NCBI GenBank assembly: GCA_963969595.1
Contig: OZ018417.1
Coordinates: forward strand, 6,450,501-6,514,500
Direction: 5' to 3'
Source: Neckera pumila
Taxonomy: Eukaryota; Streptophyta; Bryopsida; Hypnales; Neckeraceae
DNA: 64,000 nt
Shown here: one piece after another, positions 25,541 to 38,015 of the stretch
Layout: every line of letters begins with the position of its first letter
Numbering within the stretch: the first letter of the stretch is position 1
Position numbers and translations under genes: made by a program
Notes under the pieces: model-generated
What the model was told of the DNA's origin: nothing
Databases searched by the model: none
The model's input: only the letters and a program-made list of their open reading frames with translations

Positions 25541-26941
25541 GAGAAACACATGACGACGTTCATCCACCAACAAGATTCGTGGAGGGGGACGAGTCGGTGG
25601 GAGTCTCAGGAAGCCAACGACGGACGACCCCAGTCCTCGTCGTCTCTTCCGTCGCTTCCATCCCGGCTCACCACACAAGCACCCAAACACGTCCGACGAG
25701 AAACCTCCTCCAACGACGACGAAAGTTTCTCGGTTCTCTCTGACAAGTGGCCCCGGCCGGGCGTGTCGGTGGGAACCCGGGTAGCCAACGACCAGACCCA
25801 ACTACCGTCATCTCTTTTCGTCTCTTCCATCCCGGCACTCAACACTTCCGACGAGAAACCTTCGCCGTCGACGACGACGATGACGAGAGTTTGTCTGTCT
25901 GTCTGTCTGCCTGGAGCCCTGCCTGCAGCATGCTAGGGCTTGTCGTCTCGCACGCACTCTCAAGGCGGAGATGTCCTTCCCGGCGAGCGAGCGACGCTCC
26001 TTGCCACTGCTGTGATTCTTTTTCTAGAGGCGGAACGGCCGAAGGGGACTTAAGCTTCTCACCCCACGGACCCAGCTGCAGTTCTCCCTTTGTAGCCCAA
26101 GCCCAAGCCGGCAGCTGCGGGGTCGCCATCCATCCCGATCTTAAGGTGGGGGAGCACTTTAGGGTTTTAGTACTGCTGCTCGGTTTCTCAGCCTCGTCTT
26201 TCTCTCTCTGCCGCGTCTCTGTCGTATTTCTAGGTCGCCCTCAAGCTTTGGTTGCATCCGTGGGGGAGGTCATGGTCTAGTGTTCTGTTTCTTCAGTTTT
26301 GGAGTCCTGTTTATGTGTTTTGTGTATTTGAATTTTTTTTCTCGCATTTTCCGTTGAAGGTGTTTATTCGTTTGAGATAGTTTGATTTCAAGTTAGTGAG
26401 GTTTTTTTGAGGAGGTTGTTGGGTGTTTTGGTTTTTGAATTTCTGCATTTTAGGGTTTCGGTGTTGATTCGTTTGAGCGGTTTGATTCAATGCGATGAGG
26501 TTTCTTTGAGCGTGTTTAGGTTAGGAGTTAGGGAGGTTTTGAATTCTGAAGTTTGGAGTGGAGATAGTTGGGAATTTTGAGGTTTGGAGGGAGACGGAAG
26601 GGAGGAGTATATGTGCAAGTGGTTAGTGCGAGTGGTTAGGGAGGGGGATGTTGTGTGTTTTTGGAGGTTGTGAATGAGTGAGAATTTGAAGTTGTTGAAT
26701 GAATTGACCGAGTTGCTCCTGTAAACAGACTTCGGGAAGTCTGCTCCATGCAGATGAATCATATGCGGTTGTGTTTCCTCCTGTGTGGTCGGTAGACGCT
26801 ATTCCTTCCCTTCATGGCCAGGATCTGCTGCACCAAGTGAGGAATTGTCTATTACACACGTGTTGGGCTACCAGAGGTGCAGCAGCTCTCCTTGGAGAAG
26901 TTTAAGAAGCAGTATTTTCACTTTCTGTGGGAAGAGCGGAG
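25541..26941 (+). promoter_or_regulatory. G+C-rich upstream region and leader of the CK2 beta gene
   Basis: Composition changes abruptly from A+T-rich to G+C-rich near 25540. A diverged tandem repeat with a period of about 172 bp runs from 25591 to 25890; shared words include GTCGGTGGGA, GCCAACGAC, CTTCCATCCCGGC and GACGAGAAACC. A T- and G-rich stretch at 26280-26700 resembles a leader intron. Overlapping open frames here on both strands have no family resemblance and are composition artefacts. Confidence 0.45.
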
Positions 26942-29177
26942 ATGTATAAAGAACGGAGCTCATCCCTGGCAGCAGAGGAGAGAGGTGGAAATGGGAGGGG
27001 CGAAGGCTCGTTGTACCGAGACGGCAACAAGAAGCGATTAGAGGATGGAGTGGAGAAACCCTCTCCTTCGACCTCGAAAGGAGGGATTGGCAAGGACAAG
27101 GATCGATTAGCTCCTGCTTCTGCTGTAACTACGCAAACCCGTCGGCAGCCAGGACACGAGACAAGGCCTGCTCTTGAAAAGGCAAAGTATCCTGATGATG
27201 GTGAGCAATGTGACAGTACTGTCCATTCTGCTTCTAGACTTATACATTTGATGTCTGCCAATTTGAACAAAAGAATGCTCCCCTTTTTTAATATGATCTC
27301 TGTTGTGAATCATTTTTTCATGTCTTTCTCGTCTGAGTATCCTATGATGCGGGGATCAAAAAAGAAGAATGTGTGCTGCGAATGTGCTTAATTCTACCCT
27401 TCTCTGAAACGCATCCCGTGGGGTGTTTTCGTATATAATCTTCTTCTTTCTGTACCTTCCCTCCTTCAAGAGTAGAGATTGGACAGTACTGTGGTGTTGT
27501 GGTTCGTAGGCTGGTGATGATTCTGGGACTGTGTGCGTAGTACCTGCTTCTAATTTTCTAACAATTGATTTCTTGCGTGTCTCTTGTTTGTTTACCCGAG
27601 GTTGTAGGAGTTTGGTTGCCCAATGTCTATTAATGTCTGTTCGTCATAATACAAATATGTTCTCCTTTTTTGAGGTGAATTTTTGATTCAGTTGTTGCAG
27701 AGGAATCAGACTCGGATAGCGAGGATTCAGACGTTAGCGGATCTGATGGGGAAGACACCTCTTGGATCTCCTGGTTTTGCGGCTTGAGAGGCAATGAGTT
27801 TTTCTGCGAGGTTGATGACGAGTACATACAGGATGACTTCAATCTAAGTGGTTTAAGCAGTCAAGTTCCTTATTATGACTATGCGCTTGACCTTATCTTG
27901 GATGTGGAATCCCCTAGTGGTACGTTTCATACCGTGCTAATTCCATGTTTTCGGCAAAGCCCTGAGTTGATCGCTGAAATTTTAAATGACGGCTTTTTAG
28001 TGTGCAAGGAAACCATATTTGATTGTTGAAAATGAAGTTTTTTGGTAGTTTATGTCAGGATACGCAGTGTTTATATGTTGTTATCTTTGTGAAGCAGCTG
28101 ATTTCGTCATATGGTTCGTTATTCGGCTTGGTATTGTCTCTCTGATGTGTTTCTTATGAGCGTGAATCTTTTGTATGCCCTATGTTTGTCATTCTTTTGA
28201 GGCAGAGTTCCTGTTCCTGTTTGTATGTTCTTTGTGCAGTCCTTGATTGTAATGTTTGTATCGCTCCAGTTTGCTGACGTATTAAGTGTTATACGAGAAA
28301 AAACTGGTCATTTCTGCATTTGAGGGAACTGGTATTATAGAGTCATTGTAAATTTGGGAATGTGAATTGCTTTTCTACACGTGCCAGAACGAAACATTGC
28401 TTTGTGTGCAAATGCAGATGACATGCTGACTGAAGAGCAGAATGAGTTGGTTGAGTCTGCTGCCGAGATGTTGTATGGGTTGATTCACGTCCGTTACATC
28501 TTAACCAGCAAAGGGATGACTGCAATGGTACGTGAACGGCCTTAAATTGGCTTCACTCTTGTTAGCGTCTGATGTTGAAGCCAACTGTTTCACTCTTGAA
28601 CTCTCTTATATTTTCTAGGATTTATTCTAATTCTGTGGTGATGCACAGCTCGAAAAATGTAAAAATGTAGACTTTGGTCGATGCCCTCGCGTCTACTGCT
28701 CTGGGCAGCCGTGCTTGCCGATGGGTCAGTCAGATGTGCCCCGGACAAGCACTGTGAAGATCTACTGTCCGAAGTGTGAAGATATATATTACCCTCGATC
28801 GAAATATCAGGGCAGTATCCTTCAAAATATGTTTCATGTCGTTTTGTTTGTTTCATGATCAGTTGCATGCTGCTGTCTTTTAGGAAGTCTTCAAGTTTGG
28901 TAGGTTACTTAGTGAAGTGGATAGTGCAGCTTATGTGTAGTGCATCTGTTTGTGAATCTGTTTGTACCCGGAATGCCTACAATCTTGTGTCTTTCTGTTA
29001 TGTGATTTTGATGTGGGGTCTATCTTAACCTTAAGTACAGACATTGACGGTGCTTATTTCGGCACTACTTTTCCTCACCTCTTCTTGATGTCGTATCCCT
29101 ACATCAAGCCTGCAAAGCCGACGCAGAGCTACACGCCAAGAATATTTGGTTTCAAACTTCATAAGAGTGCAAGGTAG
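26942..29177 (+). CDS. CKB: Casein kinase 2 regulatory (beta) subunit
   Basis: Five exons with GT-AG introns: 26942-27200, 27701-27919, 28418-28527, 28649-28814 and 29041-29177. Together they give 891 nt, 296 aa, in frame throughout. CK2 beta dimers bridge two catalytic alpha subunits and set substrate choice of this Ser/Thr kinase. Visible features: an N-terminal plant-specific extension starting MYKERSSS; an acidic Ser/Asp run (about residues 87-104) before SWISWFC; the core block [20 protein letters not shown]; and the zinc site with cysteines at 208, 213, 236 and 239. Their spacing of 5, 23 and 3 is that of the human subunit. The C-terminal block [11 protein letters not shown] and the end PRIFGFKLH are standard. 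The start at 26942 is chosen because plant subunits begin MYK. An upstream in-frame GTG is not used. Confidence 0.95.
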
Positions 29178-30600
29178 ACAGTTGCCTTTTTAAAAGTGCA
29201 ACATATGACCTTTGGGCCTTACTGCATACTGTGGTGAAGGATGAGATTGTGAACTGCTCGGAATGTGACTGTTGAGAGATTTAGAGGTTGTGACAGTAAT
29301 TTCTGTTGCTGAGAGCTTCAGAAGGTTGACTGCAATATAAGTGTTGGTTGCATCATGAATCATCTTTTCCTTTATGCTTGATCTGCTTGGATTAGTGTGT
29401 TTTTCCTTAAGATTCTGAATTCTGCTCTTTGCACAGGTCATATTAAATCTGAAGTACTTCACTGTTCTCACTTAGAAGTTGTCCGTCTGTTTGCCTTGCA
29501 TAGAATGAGGAGTGTTGTATGTTTTTACAATTTGTTTGTGTTATTTTTGGTACTCGTTCTATTTTAGAGCTGTGAAGTACTGCAGTGCAGATGAAGGGTG
29601 TTCGTATGCAGGCAATATCCTGTGTAAATGTTGTGTGTTAGTAACCCAATTGGTGCATTTAGGGTTATCGTGTGTGCTATGGATTTTGTGGCAGCCAATT
29701 TGAAAGATTTCTACTGTATGCAGGATCATGCAAAATATGCCAAACAGCAATCGTACTCACTTGGCAAAATGGGCTAGGTGATGTGAAGGTAGGGTCTTGT
29801 GTATGAGAAATTAAAAGCTGAATGCAGGCGTGGATGTCATTCCATAACGAAGCTCCTCTTTCATGTAACTGGAACTGACCTCCATGGTTTGAACTTGTTC
29901 AATCTTGCTTGAAAAGGTTAAAAAGGGACACTAACGCTAATGGAGACGATTATGAGATGCAAGGTAACAGCAACAAAGATCGGCTGAACAAGGGTTTGAG
30001 GATGGTTCCTGTCATTGAACTTTAAAACCCTATTGTTAGGTCTTGCTGGTTGTCAAAATGAGATTTTTAGATTCTCTTTGATTACATTTTTTGTGCATTG
30101 TATGAATAAAGTATGAAAATTTGAAGTGTTGAAATAGGTGTGCTTAAAGTCAAACTAGGGCTCCACAAATAGAAGTTGTGCATACTAGATAAGAATTTGT
30201 TGATTTTAGAAATAGGTTGCAATTAGGTGTAGTTAATCTTAATGTTCTCTCCCTAATGGTTGGTTGCCTTCTTTATTTGATGGGCCACCATTGAGGTCAT
30301 GTATGTAGGTTCATGTTGGGATTCATTGATCTAGTTTTTGCCTTGGTTTGTATATATGTTTCAATTGAGAAAAATGGAGTTGTTAGAATGTGCAACCTTA
30401 TATTGAGGTTGTATACGATTGTCTATTTTAAAGCATTTATAGGGTCCTTTTGAGGTTGAGGTGCCACAGTTGAAGCCATGAAATTGTGAAGGGTTGGCAT
30501 GATTGGTTCATCTTTGCTAGTCATCTAAGATGCATTAGTAAGGGCAGTTCTTGTCCATTGCATTAGGTCCATATTGAGTTATACACCAATATGAATTATG
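29178..30600. other. 3' flank of the CK2 beta gene and intergenic DNA
   Basis: The first several hundred bases are balanced in composition and likely include the 3' untranslated region. No further gene is recognised; A+T content rises after about 30020. Confidence 0.45.
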
Positions 30601-31345
30601 CCAAAATTTAATGAAAGATTTTGAAAGTATATGTGATGTTTTCCTAGAAGGTATAGGGACAATTCTTCTATAGAATGGCAAGCCCATTGCATTTGAATGT
30701 CGTAAGCTTTCATCTGTTGAAAGAAATTGTACCTAATTCCTTCAAAAAAATTCTTCTGATGGACTTATGCATTTAAATTTAACAGATTTTCTTGTCTAAG
30801 GAGTCATAAGAGATACTGTGGTTGAATAATGTTAGATAAAACCAATCAAAATAGTTACAAAGACCTAAAAATGATCGGAATTGGCTAACATCTTTGGGCC
30901 TTGTTTGTTTAGCAATTGTTTCAATCTTTCAAGGGTCTAATTGTAATTCCATCTTGCTTATTGATCAAATGGTTAAGATATTATAATTCATTCTTTGCAA
31001 AGTGACATTTAGCCAACTTAGCATAGAGTTTATTTTTGCAAAGTATATCAAATACAATATACAAATGCTTAAGGTGTTCCATCTTCTTCGAAAATGCGGA
31101 TTTGATGGTAATCTAGAGTTATAAGTCTAATGAACTAAACATAAGAGATCTTGCCAATTAATTAAATAGATCATCAATCTATGTCAAAGAATATCAATTC
31201 TTTATGATTAGTTTATTTGTAGTCAATAACCATTCTTAGATTATTTAAATTTCTATAGCCAATCACCATTCTTATACCATCATCTTTTGTCTTAACAAAG
31301 AAGATTGGTGAACCATAAAGTTAATAGCTGGGTTCTATCCACCTA
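30600..31345. mobile_element. Rearranged Ty3/gypsy polyprotein remnant
   Basis: On the plus strand, 30674-30727 reads like the RNase H segment of gypsy elements (NGKPIAFECRKLSSVERN), preceded by ICDVFLEGIGTIL with one stop. On the minus strand, about 31325-31200 reads SPIFFVKTKDDGIRMVIGYR, and about 31100-30960 reads EHLKHLYIVF and KLYAKLAKCHFAKNEL, which are reverse transcriptase segments. Stops and frameshifts are present throughout. The two parts lie on opposite strands, so the copy has been inverted internally or assembled from two insertions. No long terminal repeats were found. Confidence 0.65.
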
Positions 31346-32824
31346 TTGTGAACAAATTCTATAATATTCAAAATTCCATCCACCTTGTGACTAATGGTAT
31401 ATTCAATTCACCCTATAAAAATTCAATATTCCGTCTACCTTCTAAGAATAAAAAAGTTTTTTTTTTATTTGTCCATTGATAAAAATGAATTGTTCTATAT
31501 AACAAATATGGTTTACTCTCTCCAATATATATGGATGTAATTGATCTAGTGCACATTTGATCCAATACAAAAAACATTTTAATCTTTTTAACCTCTTTAT
31601 TAAACAAAATATAAAAAATTAACTTTGAGGCATGAAGTTTCAAAAAATTTAGATTCATGAATTCTTACTTGATTTTAAGTGAATTCTCAATTCATAATAT
31701 TCAAAGTTCATTCACTTCTTCTCTTAAATAACAACTAAATTCTTTCAACCACAAAATAGATTTAATAAGACTGAGGGTTAGATTTCTCACCTTGAAGAAG
31801 CAATCAATAAATAATCCTTCACCTTCATCAAAATTCACAAACAAATCATCTTATTCATAGTTCCTTAGTAGCAATTTGAAGTTCAAAAGAAAATTTTCAA
31901 TACATCTTTAGAACATTTTTTCAGCACAAATTTGAATCCTTTTAGTATAAAGATTCATCGACAATTCTAATATAATTGTAGGAGAAATTATTTCAACAGG
32001 TTTGGAATCAACCTACTCATATACCAATTTAATGATTTCTATTCTAATATTCTTCTAGTACATTTTCTACTAAATTACAACAATTAAAAATAAAATTCAA
32101 TTCTATTTTGGTATCAATCATCCAACTATGAGGTAGAATTTCTAAGGATCTTTCTATTGACAAATATATTGTGAATAACAATCATAAATATAATTCCTCT
32201 CTTTCTAGCCTTGGATTTTTTTTATAAGCCTCCCTAGTATACCTAATTGCCTTTTCCATCAAAACTCAAATACCATTGGATAGCTCTTAGAAAATGGTAT
32301 AAATTGTGCTTTCTAATTCTAGATGAAGCCTAAAAAATATCTTGAATGTTGGAGAGAATAGAGAGTTAATTAAATTAGCAAGCTAACATAGAGAGAATTA
32401 AAGAAGAAAAAGAAAAAATAGAGATATACTTTGCTTGAAACTTTATTTTTAAGAAAAATTATGAAATGGAATTTGGATGAAACAACTACTCTGATATAAT
32501 TATCCTATTGGTGACAGCAACTCCAATTGAAAAAAAGTCATGCTATTTGTAATGTTTGTGGATTAATCAACATGTTGACAAATCATAATTATATTGTACT
32601 AAAGTATATAAAAAAATATATTGAAAAATTAATTTGCAATGATTAAATTTATCCCTATTAAAGGACAAAGAAACCCACTTTGGATATTTTAAGAATTTGG
32701 ATAGGTTTGATCTTTTGAATTCATATTTGAAATTTTTTCTGAAACTTTTCAGTTAACTCCTAATCATTGGGTGATTGCAATAAAGATTGGTACTATTTTC
32801 CGTTACAATTGAAGTGATGGATTT
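31346..32824. other. A+T-rich DNA, possibly decayed retrotransposon
   Basis: No gene is recognised. The sequence continues from the gypsy remnant and could be further decayed element, but no domain can be read with confidence. Confidence 0.35.
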
Positions 32825-33123
32825 CATTAGGAAAGACTTCAGCCCTCCAGAAGGCCGCTAAGGAATTGATTTACGGGCCCCCTTTGGTGCAATTTCAAAA
32901 TGAATAAAAAAATATTTTTCTTAAAAATTTCATTTTAAAAAAAAAAATTAAAAAAATTAAAAAAAATTAAAAAATATAAATCTGACATGGCACTACTAGT
33001 GCCACATCAGCACCCAATCTTTAAATATTAAAAAAATAATTTTTTATTTTGGTTTATTTCCATAATTGCACCAGGTGGGTGCCAAACTCGTGGCCTTTTG
33101 GAAGGCTGAAATTTTTTCTAATG
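32825..33123. mobile_element. 299-bp MITE with 32-bp imperfect terminal inverted repeats
   Basis: The left end begins CATTAGGAAAGACTTCAGCC and the right end inverts to CATTAGAAAAAATTTCAGCC; pairing continues through CCAGAAGGCC and CCAAAAGGCC. The pairing extends weakly inward (GGTGCAATT). A central palindrome TGGCACTA-C-TAGTGCCA lies at 32988-33004. No coding capacity. Confidence 0.75.
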
Positions 33124-34328
33124 ATCGTTGGCTATAACTTTTGAAACACAAACCTGGTTAACTTGAAATTTTATTCGGGATGGTTAGCTTGATAGTATTT
33201 TAGATCAATTATTTTTCAAAAAATTCAAAAATCATTTTATATTTAAATTACAATTTAGCTAATTTTTCACACTTTGCGGTTTAGAGTTTTTAATAATATG
33301 GAGAATCCAAAATTAAAGATTTAGAGCTGATATTTTTGTGGTCTATTCCCATAGTAAGAAATCATATTTCTTCTAAAGGAAATTTTAAAATACTTATTTT
33401 ATGTCCTCCACATGCATGCTAGCAGGACTCCCTTGAGCACGCATTTTTGAACACTGGTTTTTTATAGTGATATAGTAGCCATCAACATTATTGACTTTTA
33501 ATCCATATGGATTATTGTTCTTTTTCACTTTTCACATGATTTAAATATAACATGTTAGAATGAATTTTTTTCAATTGCATTTTGAGATTTCATATATTAA
33601 TAAAGAATATCAAAAGGAGATTCGGGTGTCAATGTTAGATCAAACTGTCAATATGAAAAATCACTCTATCAACAATTTTAACCATCTAACTAATTGTGTC
33701 TTTCTTATTAGTACAGGTTGATTCCTATAAAGTCAAATTGAACAAATGTTTCTAAAACCTTTTTACAAAGTGCATACACTAACAGCCTTTGTAAGAAGAA
33801 AGAAAACTGATTACACACGGAGGGGGAAAGTCATTTTGTCCAAAAATATTAGGTATTTTTGGTAATTCAAGCATCTTTTGTTAAAACCCTCATCTACATT
33901 TGAAGTTTGGCATGTATGTAACTAATGTGACAAAGTATGCAATTGTCAAAAAAATATTAATTTTAGTTCAAAAATCACTCTTTAAGAGTAGTCAAACTTT
34001 GTTTACTATACCAGACAATTTTGAAAAAAAAAACACTTTAACTACAAATACTATAATCTTTGTAATCTGTACAATGGCTAGAATTGAGTGGCTTCATGAC
34101 TTTTTGTTGAATCTACCTAGGAAAAAACACAAGGACTTATTTTTGTACACGATAGCTTGAATTATTTTTGGCCATTAGACAAGCCATTTATTCTAAGGTT
34201 TTGAACTTTTTTTTCTATATATTATAAAATTTTGGCTCTATATTCTCACTATTTGATTTTTTTTTAAACTTCTACAATGTACATGAAATCATAATAAAAA
34301 ATGACCCTTGTATATTGCTGGACTACTT
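33124..34328. other. A+T-rich intergenic DNA
   Basis: No gene or clear element is seen. The open frame at 33900-34160 has no family resemblance and its composition is that of its surroundings. Confidence 0.4.
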
Positions 34329-34591
34329 CATCACAAAGTTTAGAACTTACTGTTTGTCAACAATTATCATATGGTTATCGTTGTCTTATGGGTTCGCACG
34401 TTAATAAACAATTTATCGCATTGTTACAATGCATTACTTTTAGTTGCAAGTAATGCATAGAAATGATGTGATCAATTGTAAAGTAATGCATTGCAATGAT
34501 GCGCTAATTTGTATATTATTGTGCAAACCCATAAAACAACGATAACCACATGATAACTGTTGACAAATCGTAGGTACTAAATTTTGTGATG
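34329..34591. repeat. Long fold-back (hairpin) repeat
   Basis: The sequence from 34329 rightward pairs with the sequence from 34591 leftward over roughly 110 bp per arm, with scattered mismatches. Shared words in both arms include CATCACAAA, TTTGTCAACA, TTATCAT, GGTTATCGTTGT and ATGGGTT. The loop around 34440-34480 contains further copies of AATGCATTAC. Transcribed from either strand it would form a near-continuous double-stranded hairpin. Confidence 0.8.
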
Positions 34592-35092
34592 TTGACTTCT
34601 TTATATTGCAAGGTGATTTAAGAATAAGATAGTCCCTTTTTTGCTTTTGAAATTTTGTATGAGTGTATTCAATAAAATGTACCAACGCCGATAGTATAAA
34701 TCCTCATGTTTGTGTAGAAAAAATCTTTTTAACTAAGAAGGCTTGAAGATTTGTTGTCTTTGTTTGGCAAGGTCAAAGAAACTTCTTTTTTTCAAACTTC
34801 AAATGTTAAAATCTTATAATCCACGCATTCAATCAAATGGATTGATATTTTCTTTGCACGTTGATATAATGGTCTACTACACTTTTGTATGGATGAAATT
34901 CAAAAAAAATAAAAAAGTCAACTTTGATCAATGCACCAAAAAATGATATTTTCTAACAATAGATATACTCGTAATGTGTATGGAATGAGGGACCAAGAGC
35001 CAAAGTTTGAAAAAAAATAGGACAAAATTCCTTAAAGCATCCAAATTTGGTGAAAAGAGTCTTGTGTTGTATTTCTTTTATACTATTCTTAA
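34592..35092. other. A+T-rich intergenic DNA
   Basis: No gene or repeat boundary is recognised. Short frames are not supported. Confidence 0.4.
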
Positions 35093-35096
35093 TCAA

Positions 35097-36012
35097 TCCC
35101 TAAAGTCCAAAGGCATTTTTTTGTCAAAAAGCACTCAAAAATGTCATTTTTGTTGCAATTACTCAAAAAAAACAAAAAAAACAAACAAACCATTCTTTTA
35201 GAATCTAATTGTAGGATCTTGTACTTCACTTGTCTAAGATCATGTGGTAAAAATTTCATGAAGTTTGATTGTATAGATTGGAAGATATTAGCATTCAAAG
35301 TTGAAAAAGAAATTTGTTTTGAATAGTGGCTTGCAATTTTAGATGACTTTGGCTGCCATTTGTAGAATTTTTGCACTACAGACTTTGAATTTAAGTATTC
35401 TTATGTCAAAAAATTGAGTTGAAATTAAAAAAAATTAAAAAAAAAAACACTTGATTTTCATTCTTTAAAATATTGTTTAACAGAATTAGGTCCAAGATTG
35501 AAAAAAAAATCGTTAATAGCTCTAAGATGGCATTGAAATACAATAATTCCAATGGTGAGATTGGTTTAGCAAGCATATACAACCTTGTTAAACAATTTTT
35601 TTTTTTAAATTGTAAAAATTCATTCAGAAATGAATCCAACAAATTTATTTTCCAAAAAGATGCTCTAATTGCCCAGAAAACAAGACTGTCCATAGTTTTC
35701 TCATTTTTAGTCCAAATAGAATCAATCAAAGCTTCACATATAGACAAAAACATAATATTTTAGGAAAAAAAATTAAAGTTTTTATTTTGACTTATTGCAA
35801 TTTTTTGTGTTGCCCACCAAGTTCAATTCCAAGCTTTTTGTAGTATAATTTTTGCTCTCGGTCATCAATTGAAATAAAAAATCATGTTCCCATGAAGATA
35901 ATCAATTTTCCTATCTAATGAGAAAGTTTCAGAAAATTTCATAGAAAATCAAGGTCAAAGGAACCTACCCAAAATCCAATTTGTTCCCGTGGGGATAATG
36001 GGACTTTAGGGA
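35097..36012. mobile_element. TTAA-family 0.9-kb element, copy F (subfamily 2, inverted)
   Basis: The element is 916 bp. The right flank is TTAA at 36013-36016; the left flank is TCAA at 35093-35096, one change from TTAA. The left end TCCCTAAAGTCC and right end GGACTTTAGGGA are inverted repeats. Orientation is opposite to copies C and H, and the body matches them. Overlapping frames of 60-115 codons are unconserved. Confidence 0.7.
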
Positions 36013-36289
36013 TTAAACCTTCCTCGGACATCCATTTTACAAATTGCAATTCAGTTTACGGTTAACTCTAATTTCTCTTACAAGACACCCTCCATCTCTG
36101 AGGGATTCAAATAGAAATAGTCTATCAGATTCATTATTTTCTCTATCCATACTTTAAATTAGGCTATTTGTTTTGTTTTGATTTGTTTTGTTTTGATTTG
36201 TTTGTTATGATGAAATTCCTAGAATAGTGCATCCCCGGTTGCATTCTTAGTATCATAAGATATTGAATTTTGAAGTTTTTATGAATTAA

Positions 36290-38015
36290 AAAAAAATTAG
36301 AAAATGACTTTTACTTCTTTCTTTTTTGATGATAACAAATAGGAACCGTTGTATTAAAAAGGAACAAAGATACTGCCAAACCAGAGGCTGGACAAATGAA
36401 GAGGATAGTAGCAAATGAAGAAAAGATGAACAACAAAAAAAAAATCTAGAAACTAAGAGAACAAACAAAGAAGGAGACCCTTCTTGTTTCATCTAATAGA
36501 GTAATCAACCCTAGTGGCTGGAATCAAAGACTACAACCAAATATTAGAAAATTTGGTCTAAATCCTATCAGCTATTCCTAGACACTAGATCTGTCTTAAA
36601 GGCAGCAACTCGTCCTAAGTGAAGGAGGGCATTCTATAGAGTAGTATGAAGAAGAATGGTGATCCAGCAATCCTGTGCAAAAACCATATGATAATACATA
36701 ATTCAACATAGCTACAAGGCAACTCCGCAAACAATAGACCATATCATATAAACTTCGTGGAATAATCTAAGAGTAGAATTCCCCAAAATACATTGGATGG
36801 CATCCAATTTAATGAGAGGCCAAAGCTAAGGATGCGCTACAGATATGATGCATCATTGAAAGTGCATAATCCCAAATTTCTTGGGAACTTGAACACTCGA
36901 AAAAACTGTGAAGGAGGGTCTCTATAATACTAGAATTGCAACAAACACAATTTACATCAATCCTTGGAGCAATTTGGGCCTGCCAAGAATTAATAGCAAT
37001 GGTGTTGTGCCAGATTGACCAATTAAAGGCCACATCTTTCTAAGGGCAAACTTTGATCTAAATATCTCTTCAACGTGGGACATAAGAATCCGAGAGAAAG
37101 GCAAGCCATTTTGCTACTATGGGATGCTTACACTAGAATGAGGTCATAAGTAGCTTACAACCAATGGCAGCCGTATAATCCATAAGGAATTTGCCTTTGA
37201 ACCATTTTTATCTCTCTGGATCAAATTTAAGAAAATGAACAGGTTCTAAGAACAAGAGCTTAGAAGAACATCTTCTCCCTTTCCTGACTTGAGCAAATCT
37301 TCCACACAATGCTTCTATAAACCAAAGTCAAGCTGTTAGGTTTGGCAGGAGAGATAATTGTCTAGATTAAAAATCCACGGTGGCAAGTATAGAGTCAATG
37401 CCTACGGTAATATCATGAATTTATGTACTGAATAAAAAAATGGGGCTCAGACATCAGCCATGTGATCTCAAGAAGTATATCATTGGGCATGGAATAGAGG
37501 CCAGCCCAGTCTCCTATGGATACTAGACTTGATTGATTAGTTAAAAATTGAAGCCTAGAGTGCGGCATTTGAGAAATAAAAAGAAACTAATGATGGCGCT
37601 CCATAATACTAAGTAGAAATTCTTCTGAAGTAGTCTCCCATGTCTTGAGCTCATTAGCATTGGCATCCCATAAGTCACTAATGGTACAAAGTCTCGCCCT
37701 AGCTAAGACTCTAGCTCAATCTACAAAGAAATTGAAATTAGAACCTATATAATTCATTGATCACCAAATGGTGGTAGAAAGAAACTCAGATGCACTCGTG
37801 AGTGGAACTAGCTCAATATGTTCACAAGCTTTTTCCACACATTCTATACTTTCGGCCCCTCTGAACATAGATGGTCTTTGTACTATGAGCCACGCAATAG
37901 AAGAGAACCAAAATCCTAACTTAGGGTGTGGTTTCATACAGTGATGAATTGAATATCTGAGGAGAGTCTTAAGTCCAAAGATACCAGGTTCTATAGGGTT
38001 GAGCTTATAGTTGTA
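36290..38015 (-). mobile_element. Degenerate LINE (non-LTR retrotransposon) fragment
   Basis: The minus-strand frame at 36809-37033 reads like the zinc-binding domain that follows reverse transcriptase in plant LINEs: FNWSIWHNTIAINSWQAQI, then CVCC, ETLLHSFFEC and QEIWDYAL. The Cys/His pattern C-x2-C, H-x4-C is present. Flanking minus-strand sequence has element-like fragments broken by many stops. The frame at 37761-38045 runs into the neighbouring inverted repeat and is not a gene. Boundaries are approximate. Confidence 0.55.

Noticed and set aside
25550..26280. Long overlapping open frames on both strands upstream of the CK2 beta gene
   Set aside because: They overlap one another in several phases, have no recognisable domain and arise from high G+C with few stops.
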